A stretch of 34,115 nt of DNA from Fen-1308 sp035319185 (GTDB taxonomy: Bacteria; Nitrospirota; Thermodesulfovibrionia; Thermodesulfovibrionales; Dissulfurispiraceae), in contig DATHDF010000044.1 in NCBI GenBank assembly GCA_035319185.1, positions 1-34,115 on the forward strand, given 5' to 3'. Positions 1 through 6,781 of this stretch are shown in pieces (position 1 is the stretch's first letter; every line of letters starts with the position of its first letter). The notes beneath the pieces were generated by a model. That model worked only from the letters and a program-made list of their open reading frames with translations, was not told the origin of the DNA and ran no database searches. Both the position numbers and the translations under genes were made by a program.

Positions 1-1
1 A

Positions 2-358
2 ATCCTGCTTAAGCGCCATTCTGAAGGCGCTGAAGAGCTTATCTTCCGCACCAAGACGGGCAGCCAGTACAACGGCATGAATGTCTACCATGCATTTCAA
101 CGTGCGTGCACCGCAGCAGGTATAACAAAAAGGAAAGTACACGACTTAAGGCATACGACGGGTACCCGTTTAGGTGATCTCGGCTTCAAGGCGCACCAGA
201 TCGCAGCGATCCTAGACCACTCCCAGCTTTCAACCACTCTCCGGTACATCAAGACCGACCTTGATGCAAAGCGTCAAATTATGTCGAATTTCGGGGTCAT
301 TTCAGGTCAGAATTCCACGGAAAATTTGACACCAACTTGCAATCAACTTGCAATCTGA
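2..358 (+). CDS. Tyrosine recombinase/integrase, C-terminal part (5' end outside window)
   Basis: The reading frame is open from base 2, so the gene begins before the window and only its last 118 codons are visible. They contain the catalytic half of a phage-type tyrosine recombinase: HDLRHTTGTRL gives the His-x-x-Arg-His box, and LDHSQLSTTLRYIKTD gives the second His and the nucleophilic Tyr of LRY. Such enzymes cut and rejoin DNA at att sites through a 3'-phosphotyrosine intermediate. The gene ends 80 bases from the 3' end of a convergent tRNA-Thr gene, the usual place for the integrase of an element inserted in a tRNA. The last codons overlap two tandem 11-bp repeats. The ATG at 77 is internal and not the true start. 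The family is clear; whether the element is a phage, an ICE or a genomic island cannot be seen here. Confidence 0.88.
   Translation: MLLKRHSEGAEELIFRTKTGSQYNGMNVYHAFQRACTAAGITKRKVHDLRHTTGTRLGDLGFKAHQIAAILDHSQLSTTLRYIKTDLDAKRQIMSNFGVISGQNSTENLTPTCNQLAI
334..355. repeat. Tandem direct repeat, 2 x 11 bp (AACTTGCAATC)
   Basis: AACTTGCAATC occurs twice with no spacer (334-344 and 345-355), overlapping the last codons of the integrase gene and lying about 80 bp from the tRNA-Thr 3' end. Short direct repeats close to an attachment site are typical of integrase arm-type binding sites. That role is inferred from position only. Confidence 0.5.
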
Positions 359-390
359 CCGGTTTTTCACCAGTTTAAGGCAAAAAAGAA

Positions 391-423
391 GGGATATCAA
401 ATCAGTTAAGTCTTTGATATCCC
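391..423 (-). terminator. Rho-independent terminator between integrase and tRNA-Thr, possibly bidirectional
   Basis: A perfect 11-bp inverted repeat (GGGATATCAAA at 391-401, TTTGATATCCC at 413-423) encloses an 11-base loop. Read on the minus strand it is followed by TTCTTTTTTG, so it can end the tRNA-Thr transcript. On the plus strand TAGTCTTTT follows, so it may also stop integrase transcription. The stem is AT-rich, so strength is moderate. Confidence 0.65.
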
Positions 424-437
424 TAGTCTTTTATCTA

Positions 438-509
438 AGCCGGGAATCGGATTTGAACCGACGACCTGCTGATTACGAATCAGCTGCACTACCACTGTGC
501 TATCCCGGC
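438..509 (-). tRNA. tRNA-Thr (anticodon CGT)
   Basis: On the minus strand the sequence folds as a complete cloverleaf. The acceptor stem is GCCGGGA/TCCCGGC (7 perfect pairs). The anticodon stem is GCTGA/TCAGC with loop TTCGTAA, giving anticodon CGT, which reads ACG (Thr). The T-arm contains TTCGAAT. The discriminator base is T, and no CCA is encoded. The 5' end is separated from the stop codon of the macro-domain gene by one base. A possible own promoter lies inside that gene's 3' end (-10 TAAAAT at 529-524, -35-like TTGCAT at 554-549, spacer 19). The 3' end faces the integrase gene and is the likely attachment site of the element to the left. Confidence 0.95.
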
Positions 510-510
510 G

Positions 511-1065
511 TCAATGAACAGCTATTTTATCAAATTCCTGTCTGAAAAATGCAAGTGTCTCTTCATCGAATATGCAGAATTCAATAGTGCTGAGCGAAGA
601 TGATTGATCCTTTTGAAGAAATCTGGCGGCCTCGCCCACCAGGATCGCGGCACACCTGTCTTTGGGAAAGCCGAAAATACCCGAACTGATGGCAGGCATG
701 GATATGCTCTGCAAGGCGCGCTCAGAAGCCAATTTCATGGTTTGCTGAGCGGCGCGCTTAAGCTTCATCTCCTCGTCGCCTTCTCCCATGCGGGGACCGA
801 CCGCGTGTATCACATATCTGGCCTTGAGCTTGCCGCCGCTCGTCATGACCGCGTTTCCAGTCGGAACATATCCAATTCGGTCGCTCTCCTCCTGTATAAT
901 TGAGCCGCCCTTTTTGACGATAGCGCCGGCAACCCCACCTCCATGCTGCAGGTGCTTGTTGGCTGCGTTCACTATTGCGTCTACATCGCGCTCCGTAATA
1001 TCGCCGAGCACGAGTCGCAGCATGCCATTGCCGACCTTCTTTTCCGAGACTATCTGCATAACCAT
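511..1065 (-). CDS. Macro-domain protein (ADP-ribose-binding / O-acetyl-ADP-ribose deacetylase-like)
   Basis: At up to 184 aa this is a single macro domain with no extra modules. Family hallmarks are GDITERDVDAIVNAAN, the glycine-rich HGGGVAGAI loop, the middle strand YVIHAVGP and the phosphate-loop segment SSGIFGFP. Macro domains bind ADP-ribose, and many remove ADP-ribose or acetyl groups from it; the exact substrate cannot be read here. The start is uncertain: ATG at 1065, ATG at 1059, or ATG at 1023 (MLRLVLGDIT), which has an AGAAGG ribosome site 11 bases upstream. A promoter with its predicted start of transcription near 1064 favours 1059 or 1023 unless the message is leaderless. It is divergent from larC. 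The stop codon is one base from tRNA-Thr, so the two may share a transcript. Confidence 0.9.
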   Translation of the reverse strand: MVMQIVSEKKVGNGMLRLVLGDITERDVDAIVNAANKHLQHGGGVAGAIVKKGGSIIQEESDRIGYVPTGNAVMTSGGKLKARYVIHAVGPRMGEGDEEMKLKRAAQQTMKLASERALQSISMPAISSGIFGFPKDRCAAILVGEAARFLQKDQSSSLSTIEFCIFDEETLAFFRQEFDKIAVH

Positions 1066-1070
1066 TTAAA

Positions 1071-1098
1071 AGTATATTCGCGCCCTCTAAAAAGTCAA
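1071..1098 (-). promoter_or_regulatory. Sigma-70-type promoter of the macro-domain gene
   Basis: Minus-strand TTGACT (1098-1093), a 16-bp spacer and TATACT (1076-1071). Transcription would start near 1064, at or just inside the first possible ATG. Confidence 0.6.
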
Positions 1099-1162
1099 CG
1101 GCTAACGGCACTTTACTACCGGAAGCTATCAAACTTTTGCAGATTGCATGTAAAATATCCGC

Positions 1163-2353
1163 ATGAAGATAGCGTATCTAGATTGCGCTTCGGGTATCAG
1201 CGGGGACATGTTTTTGGGCGCATTGGTGGATGCCGGGGCCGATCTTGCCGAAATAAAACGGGCGCTGAAAAATATTCCCGTTACCGGTTATAAACTTTTA
1301 TCCAGTCGAACCACGAGATGCGGCGTTTCAGCTGCAAAGGTCGATGTGATACTCCGAAAAAAGGAACACAACCAGGCCCGAAGATGGCAGGATGTGAAAC
1401 GCCTGATCGGTGCATCAGCGTTGGAAGACTCCGTAAAGCGTAAAGGTCTCGACATCTTCAGACTGCTTTTTGAAGCTGAGGGAAAAGTCCATGACAGGCC
1501 TTTCGACAAGGTGCACCTGCACGAACTGGGTGCTGTAGATTGTATCGTCGACATATTCGGCACATTAATCGGCCTGAAGCTGCTCGGTGTCGAAAGGGTC
1601 TATTCCTCAGCGGTCAATCTCGGAAGCGGCACCGTCAGGACGGCCCATGGACTGCTTCCCGTGCCTGCTCCAGCGACGTTGGAAATCCTGAAAGGGCGTC
1701 CGGCATATGCGTCGAACATCCCTTTTGAACTCGCTACCCCGACGGGGTCAGTACTTCTGAAAGCATTATCTGAAACATCTGAATCAATGCCGCGAATGAT
1801 AATCTCCAGAATCGGATATGGGGCGGGCAACAAGGATTTCCAGGAGATGCCGAACGTGCTCAGATTGATTACAGGGGAAGCTGACACTGCCGGACAAGAC
1901 CTGGATTTAAATGACAGCGTTGTTGTGATTGAAACGAATATCGACGACATGAACCCTCAGCATTATGAGGCCGTCATGAGCAAACTGCTGTCAGCAGGGG
2001 CCCTTGACGTCTTCCTGGAAAATATCATCATGAAGAAAGGGCGTCCGGCGGTAAAGGTAACCTGCATAACGAGAGAGTCAGATCTTGATAAGATGTCGGA
2101 TATACTGTTTGCAGACACGACTACGATCGGCATCCGCTACTATCGGGCAGACCGGAAGATCCTGAGCAGAGAGATAAAGGCGGTTCGTACGAAATATGGT
2201 ATTGTCAGATTTAAGGTATCTATTAGAAAAGGAAAGGTTACAACTGTAACCCCGGAATACGAAGACTTGAGGGCAATATCGGAAAAGAGAGGCATTTCGA
2301 TCAAGGAATTGACGTCGGCACTGGCGGACTATTCTGTAATACGCTTGAAATGA
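1163..2353 (+). CDS. larC: LarC, pyridinium-3,5-bisthiocarboxylate mononucleotide nickel insertion protein
   Basis: The 396-aa protein opens with MKIAYLDCASGISGDMFLGAL, the LarC (formerly DUF111) signature, followed by HLHELGAVDCIVDIFG and GTVRTAHGLLPVPAPATLEIL. LarC is the CTP-dependent cyclometallase that places nickel in the pincer cofactor of lactate racemase and related LarA enzymes. It is full length and in one frame, unlike the Lactobacillus gene, which needs a frameshift to make the fused protein. larA, larB and larE are not in this window, so the client enzyme is unknown. No ribosome site precedes the ATG; instead TAAAAT sits 6 bases upstream (1151-1156), compatible with a leaderless message. 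It stands alone between divergent macro and codirectional yceD genes. Confidence 0.93.
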   Translation: MKIAYLDCASGISGDMFLGALVDAGADLAEIKRALKNIPVTGYKLLSSRTTRCGVSAAKVDVILRKKEHNQARRWQDVKRLIGASALEDSVKRKGLDIFRLLFEAEGKVHDRPFDKVHLHELGAVDCIVDIFGTLIGLKLLGVERVYSSAVNLGSGTVRTAHGLLPVPAPATLEILKGRPAYASNIPFELATPTGSVLLKALSETSESMPRMIISRIGYGAGNKDFQEMPNVLRLITGEADTAGQDLDLNDSVVVIETNIDDMNPQHYEAVMSKLLSAGALDVFLENIIMKKGRPAVKVTCITRESDLDKMSDILFADTTTIGIRYYRADRKILSREIKAVRTKYGIVRFKVSIRKGKVTTVTPEYEDLRAISEKRGISIKELTSALADYSVIRLK

Positions 2354-2398
2354 TCTTTCCGGCCGTTGCGACGCAAGCTTTTATCTCTGCTGTTCGCG

Positions 2399-2428
2399 TT
2401 GACAAGTCCCTGATTTAGAAATTATAAT
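2399..2428 (+). promoter_or_regulatory. Consensus sigma-70 promoter of the yceD-rpmF-plsX-fabH operon
   Basis: TTGACA (2399-2404), an 18-bp spacer and TATAAT (2423-2428): both hexamers match the consensus perfectly. The transcript would start near 2435, giving a leader of about 16 bases before the yceD ATG. This is the best promoter in the window and suits a ribosomal-protein/lipid operon. Confidence 0.85.
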
Positions 2429-2450
2429 AATAACTTCCATTTATAGGCTT

Positions 2451-2960
2451 ATGAAAATTATTGTATCTGAAATACCCGAAGAGGGGCTTGAACTCAACCT
2501 GAAGGATGACGTTAAGACCGACGCCGTCTCTCTGACATCGCCTGTCACCGCTGTTCTGCGGCTGGACAAGGTTGGAGAAAATGTCATTGCAAAAGGGGCC
2601 TTGAGCGGCGATGCAGATCTGCAGTGCGCACGCTGCCTGACGCATTTTCCGATGCGTCTGTCTTCTCAGGTTAATGTTGTATATCATCCCGCTAAAGACA
2701 TTGCCAAATCCGAGCAGCACGAATTGAAAGGTGATGAGCTTGATACGGTTTTTTACAGGGACGATGTGATAGATACCGATGACCTTCTGAGGGAACAGCT
2801 ATTGCTCAGCCTCCCGATGAAGCCCCTCTGCTCGCCGGATTGCAGGGGATTCTGCCCGAAATGCGGATCGGAACTCAATGTCGAAGGGTGCCGCTGTGAA
2901 AAAGACGAGGTCGACCCCAGGTTTGATGTACTGAAGAGATTAAAACAAGGAAAGGAGTAA
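2451..2960 (+). CDS. yceD: YceD/DUF177 family protein (23S rRNA accumulation)
   Basis: The 169-aa protein carries the DUF177 zinc-ribbon-like cysteines: C59 and C62 (CARC), then C127, C131, C135, C138, C147 and C149 near the end. YceD homologues are needed for normal accumulation of 23S rRNA and almost always precede rpmF, as here, where rpmF starts 4 bases after the stop codon. Biochemical function is not settled in the family. The ATG at 2451 has only a weak AGG upstream, with a short leader from the consensus promoter. It is first of a four-gene operon. Confidence 0.92.
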   Translation: MKIIVSEIPEEGLELNLKDDVKTDAVSLTSPVTAVLRLDKVGENVIAKGALSGDADLQCARCLTHFPMRLSSQVNVVYHPAKDIAKSEQHELKGDELDTVFYRDDVIDTDDLLREQLLLSLPMKPLCSPDCRGFCPKCGSELNVEGCRCEKDEVDPRFDVLKRLKQGKE

Positions 2961-2964
2961 TACA

Positions 2965-3147
2965 ATGGCAAATCCGACGCACAGACACTCAAGGTCAAGA
3001 AGAGACAAAAGAAGGGCCAACTGGAAAGGCGCTCAGCCCAGCCTGGTTGAATGCCCCGAGTGCAAGGAAAAGAAAGTGCCTCACCGTGCCTGCATACTTT
3101 GCGGGACGTACAACGGTAAAAAGATACTGGATGTAGTCTCCAAATAA
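2965..3147 (+). CDS. rpmF: 50S ribosomal protein bL32
   Basis: The 60-aa bL32 has the basic N-terminus MANPTHRHSRSRRDKRRANW and a zinc ribbon formed by C30, C33, C43 and C46. A GGAG ribosome site lies within the end of yceD. As a cysteine-containing (C+) L32 it needs zinc; no C- paralogue is visible in this window. It belongs to the large ribosomal subunit. plsX starts 2 bases after the stop. Confidence 0.98.
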   Translation: MANPTHRHSRSRRDKRRANWKGAQPSLVECPECKEKKVPHRACILCGTYNGKKILDVVSK

Positions 3148-3149
3148 CC

Positions 3150-4172
3150 ATGAAGATTGCCCTCGACGCTATGGGCGGGGACTATGCGCCTGAAGTTACG
3201 GTTGCAGGTGCCATAGAAGCGGTCAGCGAATATGATGTCGAGGTCGTCCTTGTAGGGGACAGGGATCGCATAACCGACGTTCTAAGCGGCAAGAAATATC
3301 CTTCGGGCAGGATTTCAATCCATCATGCTTCTGAAGTGGCCGGCATGGACGAGTCGCCCGTGGCGGTCCTCAGAAAGAAAAAGGATTCTTCAGTTCGCAA
3401 GGCTGTCGAACTGGTCAGAAAAGGCCAGGCAGATGCTGCCGTCAGCGCCGGTCATTCCGGCGTAGCCATGGCCATGGCCCTTTTCCTGCTTGGAAAGGTG
3501 CCCGGCGTTGACCGGCCTGCAATCGCCACAATCATGCCATCGCTTACCGGCTATTTTGTCCTGCTCGATGCCGGGGCAAATGTCGACTGCAAACCTGAAA
3601 ACCTGCTGGAATTCGCATTCATGGGCCATTCCTATTACAAAGCCATATTCAATGAGCCGGCCCCGAGGGTTGCGCTCCTCAGTATCGGCGAAGAAGACAC
3701 AAAAGGCAATGAGCTTACAAAGGAATCCTTCAAGCTGCTGAAAGCCGCCAAGGGCCTTAACTTCAAGGGAAACATCGAAGGAAAAGACGTCTTTGCGGGC
3801 CGTGCCGACGTGATAGTGTGTGACGGCTTCATAGGCAATATAGTCCTGAAGACCAGCGAGGGTCTTGCCGACACTATCATTAAAATGCTCAAGCGCGAGA
3901 TCGCGAATGTGACTACCGGCAAAATCGGTTATCTGATGATCAAACCCGCCATCAGAAATTTCAAGAAAAGGACGGACTACGATGAATACGGCGGCGCGCC
4001 TCTGCTTGGAATCAACGGCACATGCATAATAAGCCACGGGCGCTCATCAGCCCGCGCCCTCAAGAACGCAATAAAGGTTGCCGCAGAAATGGCCAAACAC
4101 CGGGTACACGAGAACATCTCGAACTCACTGGCAGCCGCTGCCGAAAGAAACAACGCACATGATAAAGGCTAA
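3150..4172 (+). CDS. plsX: Phosphate acyltransferase PlsX
   Basis: The 340-aa protein begins MKIALDAMGGDYAPEVTV, the PlsX signature, and contains the conserved SAGHSGVAM, LDAGANVDCKP and YGGAPLLGINGTCII segments. PlsX converts acyl-ACP to acyl-phosphate, the donor for PlsY in phospholipid synthesis, and acts as a peripheral membrane enzyme. Length is normal for the family. It follows rpmF by 2 bases, and its last 14 bases overlap the start of fabH, so translation of the two is probably coupled. Confidence 0.97.
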   Translation: MKIALDAMGGDYAPEVTVAGAIEAVSEYDVEVVLVGDRDRITDVLSGKKYPSGRISIHHASEVAGMDESPVAVLRKKKDSSVRKAVELVRKGQADAAVSAGHSGVAMAMALFLLGKVPGVDRPAIATIMPSLTGYFVLLDAGANVDCKPENLLEFAFMGHSYYKAIFNEPAPRVALLSIGEEDTKGNELTKESFKLLKAAKGLNFKGNIEGKDVFAGRADVIVCDGFIGNIVLKTSEGLADTIIKMLKREIANVTTGKIGYLMIKPAIRNFKKRTDYDEYGGAPLLGINGTCIISHGRSSARALKNAIKVAAEMAKHRVHENISNSLAAAAERNNAHDKG

Positions 4173-5139
4173 GATACTTTCCACAGGGTCTTATGTGCCG
4201 GACAACATCGTCACCAATCGGGACCTTGCGAAACGAGTGGATACGTCCGACGAATGGATCGTTGAGCGGACCGGCATAAGGGAGCGCCGGATCGCCGACA
4301 ATCAGCAGGCCACGTCCGATTTGGCATATGAGGCCTCAAAGATCGCTCTCAAGAGAGCCGGACTGAAAGCTAAGGACCTTGATATAATCATGGTGGCGAC
4401 GGTTTCGGGAGATATGCCCTTTCCATCCACCGCCTGTATCCTTCAGGACCGTCTGGGCGCTACGGACGCTGCTGCATTCGATCTGGCTGCGGCCTGCTCC
4501 GGATTCATCTACGGTCTTTCTATTGCTCAGAGCTTCATTAAATCCGGCGCTTACAAAAAGATATTGCTTGTAGGTGTTGAGACACTCTCCAGGCTTACCG
4601 ACTGGGAGGACCGTACAACCTGCGTACTATTCGGCGATGGGGCCGGCGCAGCAGTCATTGGGCCTTCCACAGATGGAAGCGGCATTATGTCCGTCGATAT
4701 CAAGTCTGACGGAAGTCTGTGGGATTACATACAGGTGCCTGCTGGCGGCTCAAGAAGGCCCTGCTCCAAAGAGACGGTTGAAAAGCGCCTTCATTATACA
4801 AAAATGAAAGGCAACGAAACATTCAAGGTCGCGGTTAAAACCCTGGAAGGCATTGCTGTCGAGACGCTACAAAAGAACAAGATCAAGGCGTCGCAGCTTG
4901 CGCTATTGATTCCTCACCAGGCTAACCTCCGGATTATCCAGGCCACTGCCAAGAGGCTGAACCTACCGATGGACAAGATCATGATAAACATCGACAGATA
5001 TGGAAATACTTCTGCGGCTTCAATCCCGATAGCCCTGGATGAGGCGATAAGCTGCGGCAGACTCAGGAACGGAGACTATGTCCTGCTGGAGGCATTCGGC
5101 GCGGGGCTTACATGGGGTTCAGCGCTCTTGAAGCTGTAA
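4159..5139 (+). CDS. fabH: Beta-ketoacyl-ACP synthase III (FabH)
   Basis: The 326-aa enzyme has the KAS III triad: C113 in DLAAACSGF, H253 in LIPHQANLR and N283 in YGNTSAASIP. It condenses acetyl-CoA (or a branched starter) with malonyl-ACP to begin fatty-acid synthesis. The start chosen is the ATG at 4159 (MIKAKILSTGSYVPD), which matches family N-termini; the open frame reaches back to 4078 only because it runs through plsX. It overlaps plsX by 14 bases. fabD, fabG and acpP, often next, are absent: the operon ends here against a convergent membrane-protein gene 19 bases away. Confidence 0.96.
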   Translation: MIKAKILSTGSYVPDNIVTNRDLAKRVDTSDEWIVERTGIRERRIADNQQATSDLAYEASKIALKRAGLKAKDLDIIMVATVSGDMPFPSTACILQDRLGATDAAAFDLAAACSGFIYGLSIAQSFIKSGAYKKILLVGVETLSRLTDWEDRTTCVLFGDGAGAAVIGPSTDGSGIMSVDIKSDGSLWDYIQVPAGGSRRPCSKETVEKRLHYTKMKGNETFKVAVKTLEGIAVETLQKNKIKASQLALLIPHQANLRIIQATAKRLNLPMDKIMINIDRYGNTSAASIPIALDEAISCGRLRNGDYVLLEAFGAGLTWGSALLKL

Positions 5140-5158
5140 GCAGGCATTACCAGCGGTC

Positions 5159-5947
5159 TTACATTTTCTGTCGGTCCCTGGATTTTCTGCCTTGACCCGA
5201 CTTATTTTTCCTGTATGAAATGATATGCCACAGCCTGAAAAGCCTTTCCAGTCGTGACTTAAAGAGCATGGCAGTCAGAATTACCAGTATGGTAATCGCC
5301 GCAAGAAGTGAAAAATCCCCGTAGCGATGATGCCTTATAAAGTCTCCTCCCACGGTCAGAAGGATAGTGCCGAAAAGCCTGCCTACGCCGCCTATGACCA
5401 GAAATTCGGTTGTGGTAAGATGGCCAAGCCCGAGAATATAACATAGATAGTCCTTTGGCGTGCCGGGTATAAGAAACAGCAGAAAGACGAGAAATGCACC
5501 CTTGTGATGCAGAAGATAATCGAATCTCCGCATGATTGACTTGTCCACAAACCTTTCTACAAAAGGCCGTCCGAAGACCCTGGCAAGCGCAAAAGCGGCA
5601 TATGATCCGATCGTCAACCCAATGGTGGACCATATGACTCCCATGACCGCCCCATACATATAACCGCCGATAAGCCCGGTCACTTCGCCCGGTATCGGCG
5701 CGATAATTACCTGAAGGACCTGAAGGGCTATGAATCCGACAACAGCGAATGGACCCAGTGAATTGAGGAAGTTCACGACCTTCTGGCGGTTAGTGAAAAA
5801 TTCCCACAGGCCGCTGGCATAAATTATCCAGCTTAGGCCACCGACGATAATAAAGAGGACTATCAGTCGCAGCCAGACATGAGCCTTAGCCCTGGATCTA
5901 TCTGTAGCGCCTGATTGTCCCGTTTTTGATTCCTCAGATTCAGTCAG
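5159..5947 (-). CDS. TVP38/TMEM64 (DedA-like, SNARE-associated) membrane protein, probable CTG start
   Basis: A multi-spanning membrane protein with the VTT/SNARE-assoc core: IIAPIPGEVTGLIGGYMYG, YAAFALARVFGR and FLLFLIPGTPKDYLCYILG. Related proteins are linked to lipid scrambling and membrane maintenance. The first ATG/GTG/TTG start is GTG at 5776, but the frame is open to 5962 and encodes a plausible first transmembrane helix (RLIVLFIIVGGLSWIIYASG) directly before it. In that extension no ATG, GTG or TTG occurs, while a CTG at 5947 has AAGGGA placed 7 bases upstream. I therefore propose a 262-aa product starting at CTG, overlapping the slipin gene by 8 bases. The C-terminus is basic (RKNKSGQGRKSRDRQKM). 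The family is sure; the start is inferred. Confidence 0.85.
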   Translation of the reverse strand: MTESEESKTGQSGATDRSRAKAHVWLRLIVLFIIVGGLSWIIYASGLWEFFTNRQKVVNFLNSLGPFAVVGFIALQVLQVIIAPIPGEVTGLIGGYMYGAVMGVIWSTIGLTIGSYAAFALARVFGRPFVERFVDKSIMRRFDYLLHHKGAFLVFLLFLIPGTPKDYLCYILGLGHLTTTEFLVIGGVGRLFGTILLTVGGDFIRHHRYGDFSLLAAITILVILTAMLFKSRLERLFRLWHIISYRKNKSGQGRKSRDRQKM

Positions 5948-6713
5948 CTTTATTCCCTTCTCTCAAGAAAGGCTTGATAAGATCTATCGGAACAGGAAAG
6001 ATGATGGTCGAGTTCTTTTCGGTCGATATTTCCGTCAGGGTCTGCAGAAACCTGAGCTGCAGCGTGGATGATTCCGACGATATGATCTTAGCCGCATCAG
6101 CCAGCTTCTGAGCTGCCTGCAGTTCGCCCTCCGCGTGAATAACCTTGGCCCTTCTCTCTCTTTCAGCCTCCGCCTGCCTTGCAATGGCCCTGAGCATCTC
6201 CTGAGGAAGATCCACATTCTTCACCTCAACGGCTGAAACCTTCACCCCCCACGGTTCAGTCTGCGTGTCTATCACCTTCTGAAGTTCAGCGTTCAGCTGC
6301 TCCCTGTTAGTCAGAAGGTCATCCAGCTGGCTCTGACCCAGAATGCTCCTCAGAGTTGTCTGAGCGATCTGTGACGTAGCGTAATAGAAGTCCTCCACCT
6401 CGGTCACGGCCTTTATGGGGTCAAGAGGCCTGAAATATATTACCGCATTGACCTTGACGGTTATGTTGTCCCTGGTTATGATGTCTTGCGGCGGGACATC
6501 CATTGTTACTGTGCGGAGGCTCACCTTTACAAGCTTGTCAATGACCGGCCAGATGAGCACCAGCCCGGGCCCCTTCACCGGGATTATCCTTCCGAGCCTG
6601 AATACCACCCCTCTTTCGTACTCCTTGAGTATCCTGATCGCATTGGAAACAATGTAAACGGTCATTACTATAAGAAAGATCAGTGTCATCAACGTCGGCT
6701 GCAAAATTCCCAT
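5940..6713 (-). CDS. Slipin / SPFH (band 7, stomatin-like) membrane protein
   Basis: The 257-aa protein has one N-terminal hydrophobic hairpin (about residues 5-25), then the SPFH domain: ILKEYERGVVFRLGRIIPVKGPGL, SLRTVTMDVPPQDIITRDN and VEVKNVDLPQEMLRAIARQAEAERERRAKVI. A charged, helix-forming tail follows. Slipins assemble into ring-like scaffolds in the membrane and are often paired with an NfeD partner or a protease; no nfeD is seen here. AGGAGG lies 5 bases before the ATG. It sits 58 bases downstream of the AddB-like gene, with a possible own promoter in between (extended -10 TGGTAAACT). Its last 8 bases overlap the proposed start of the TVP38-like gene. Confidence 0.94.
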   Translation of the reverse strand: MGILQPTLMTLIFLIVMTVYIVSNAIRILKEYERGVVFRLGRIIPVKGPGLVLIWPVIDKLVKVSLRTVTMDVPPQDIITRDNITVKVNAVIYFRPLDPIKAVTEVEDFYYATSQIAQTTLRSILGQSQLDDLLTNREQLNAELQKVIDTQTEPWGVKVSAVEVKNVDLPQEMLRAIARQAEAERERRAKVIHAEGELQAAQKLADAAKIISSESSTLQLRFLQTLTEISTEKNSTIIFPVPIDLIKPFLREGNKAD

Positions 6714-6760
6714 AAAAGCCTCCTCAGTCTAGGTCTATTCAAGTTTACCACGCACGATGA

Positions 6761-6781
6761 CAGGGCAGCAATCACGCCCTG
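6761..6781 (-). other. Small hairpin spanning the stop codon of the AddB-like gene
   Basis: CAGGGC (6761-6766) and GCCCTG (6776-6781) form a 6-bp stem with a 9-base loop that contains the TGA of the AddB-like gene. No T-tract follows on the minus strand, so it is not a standard terminator. It could be a pause, an RNA-processing site or chance. Confidence 0.3.

Noticed and set aside
348..545. 65-codon plus-strand ORF across the tRNA-Thr gene
   Set aside because: Its product is the antisense of the tRNA, a well-known kind of spurious gene call.
3390..4037. 215-codon minus-strand ORF inside plsX
   Set aside because: It lies antisense to a fully recognisable plsX, resembles no family and has no ribosome site.
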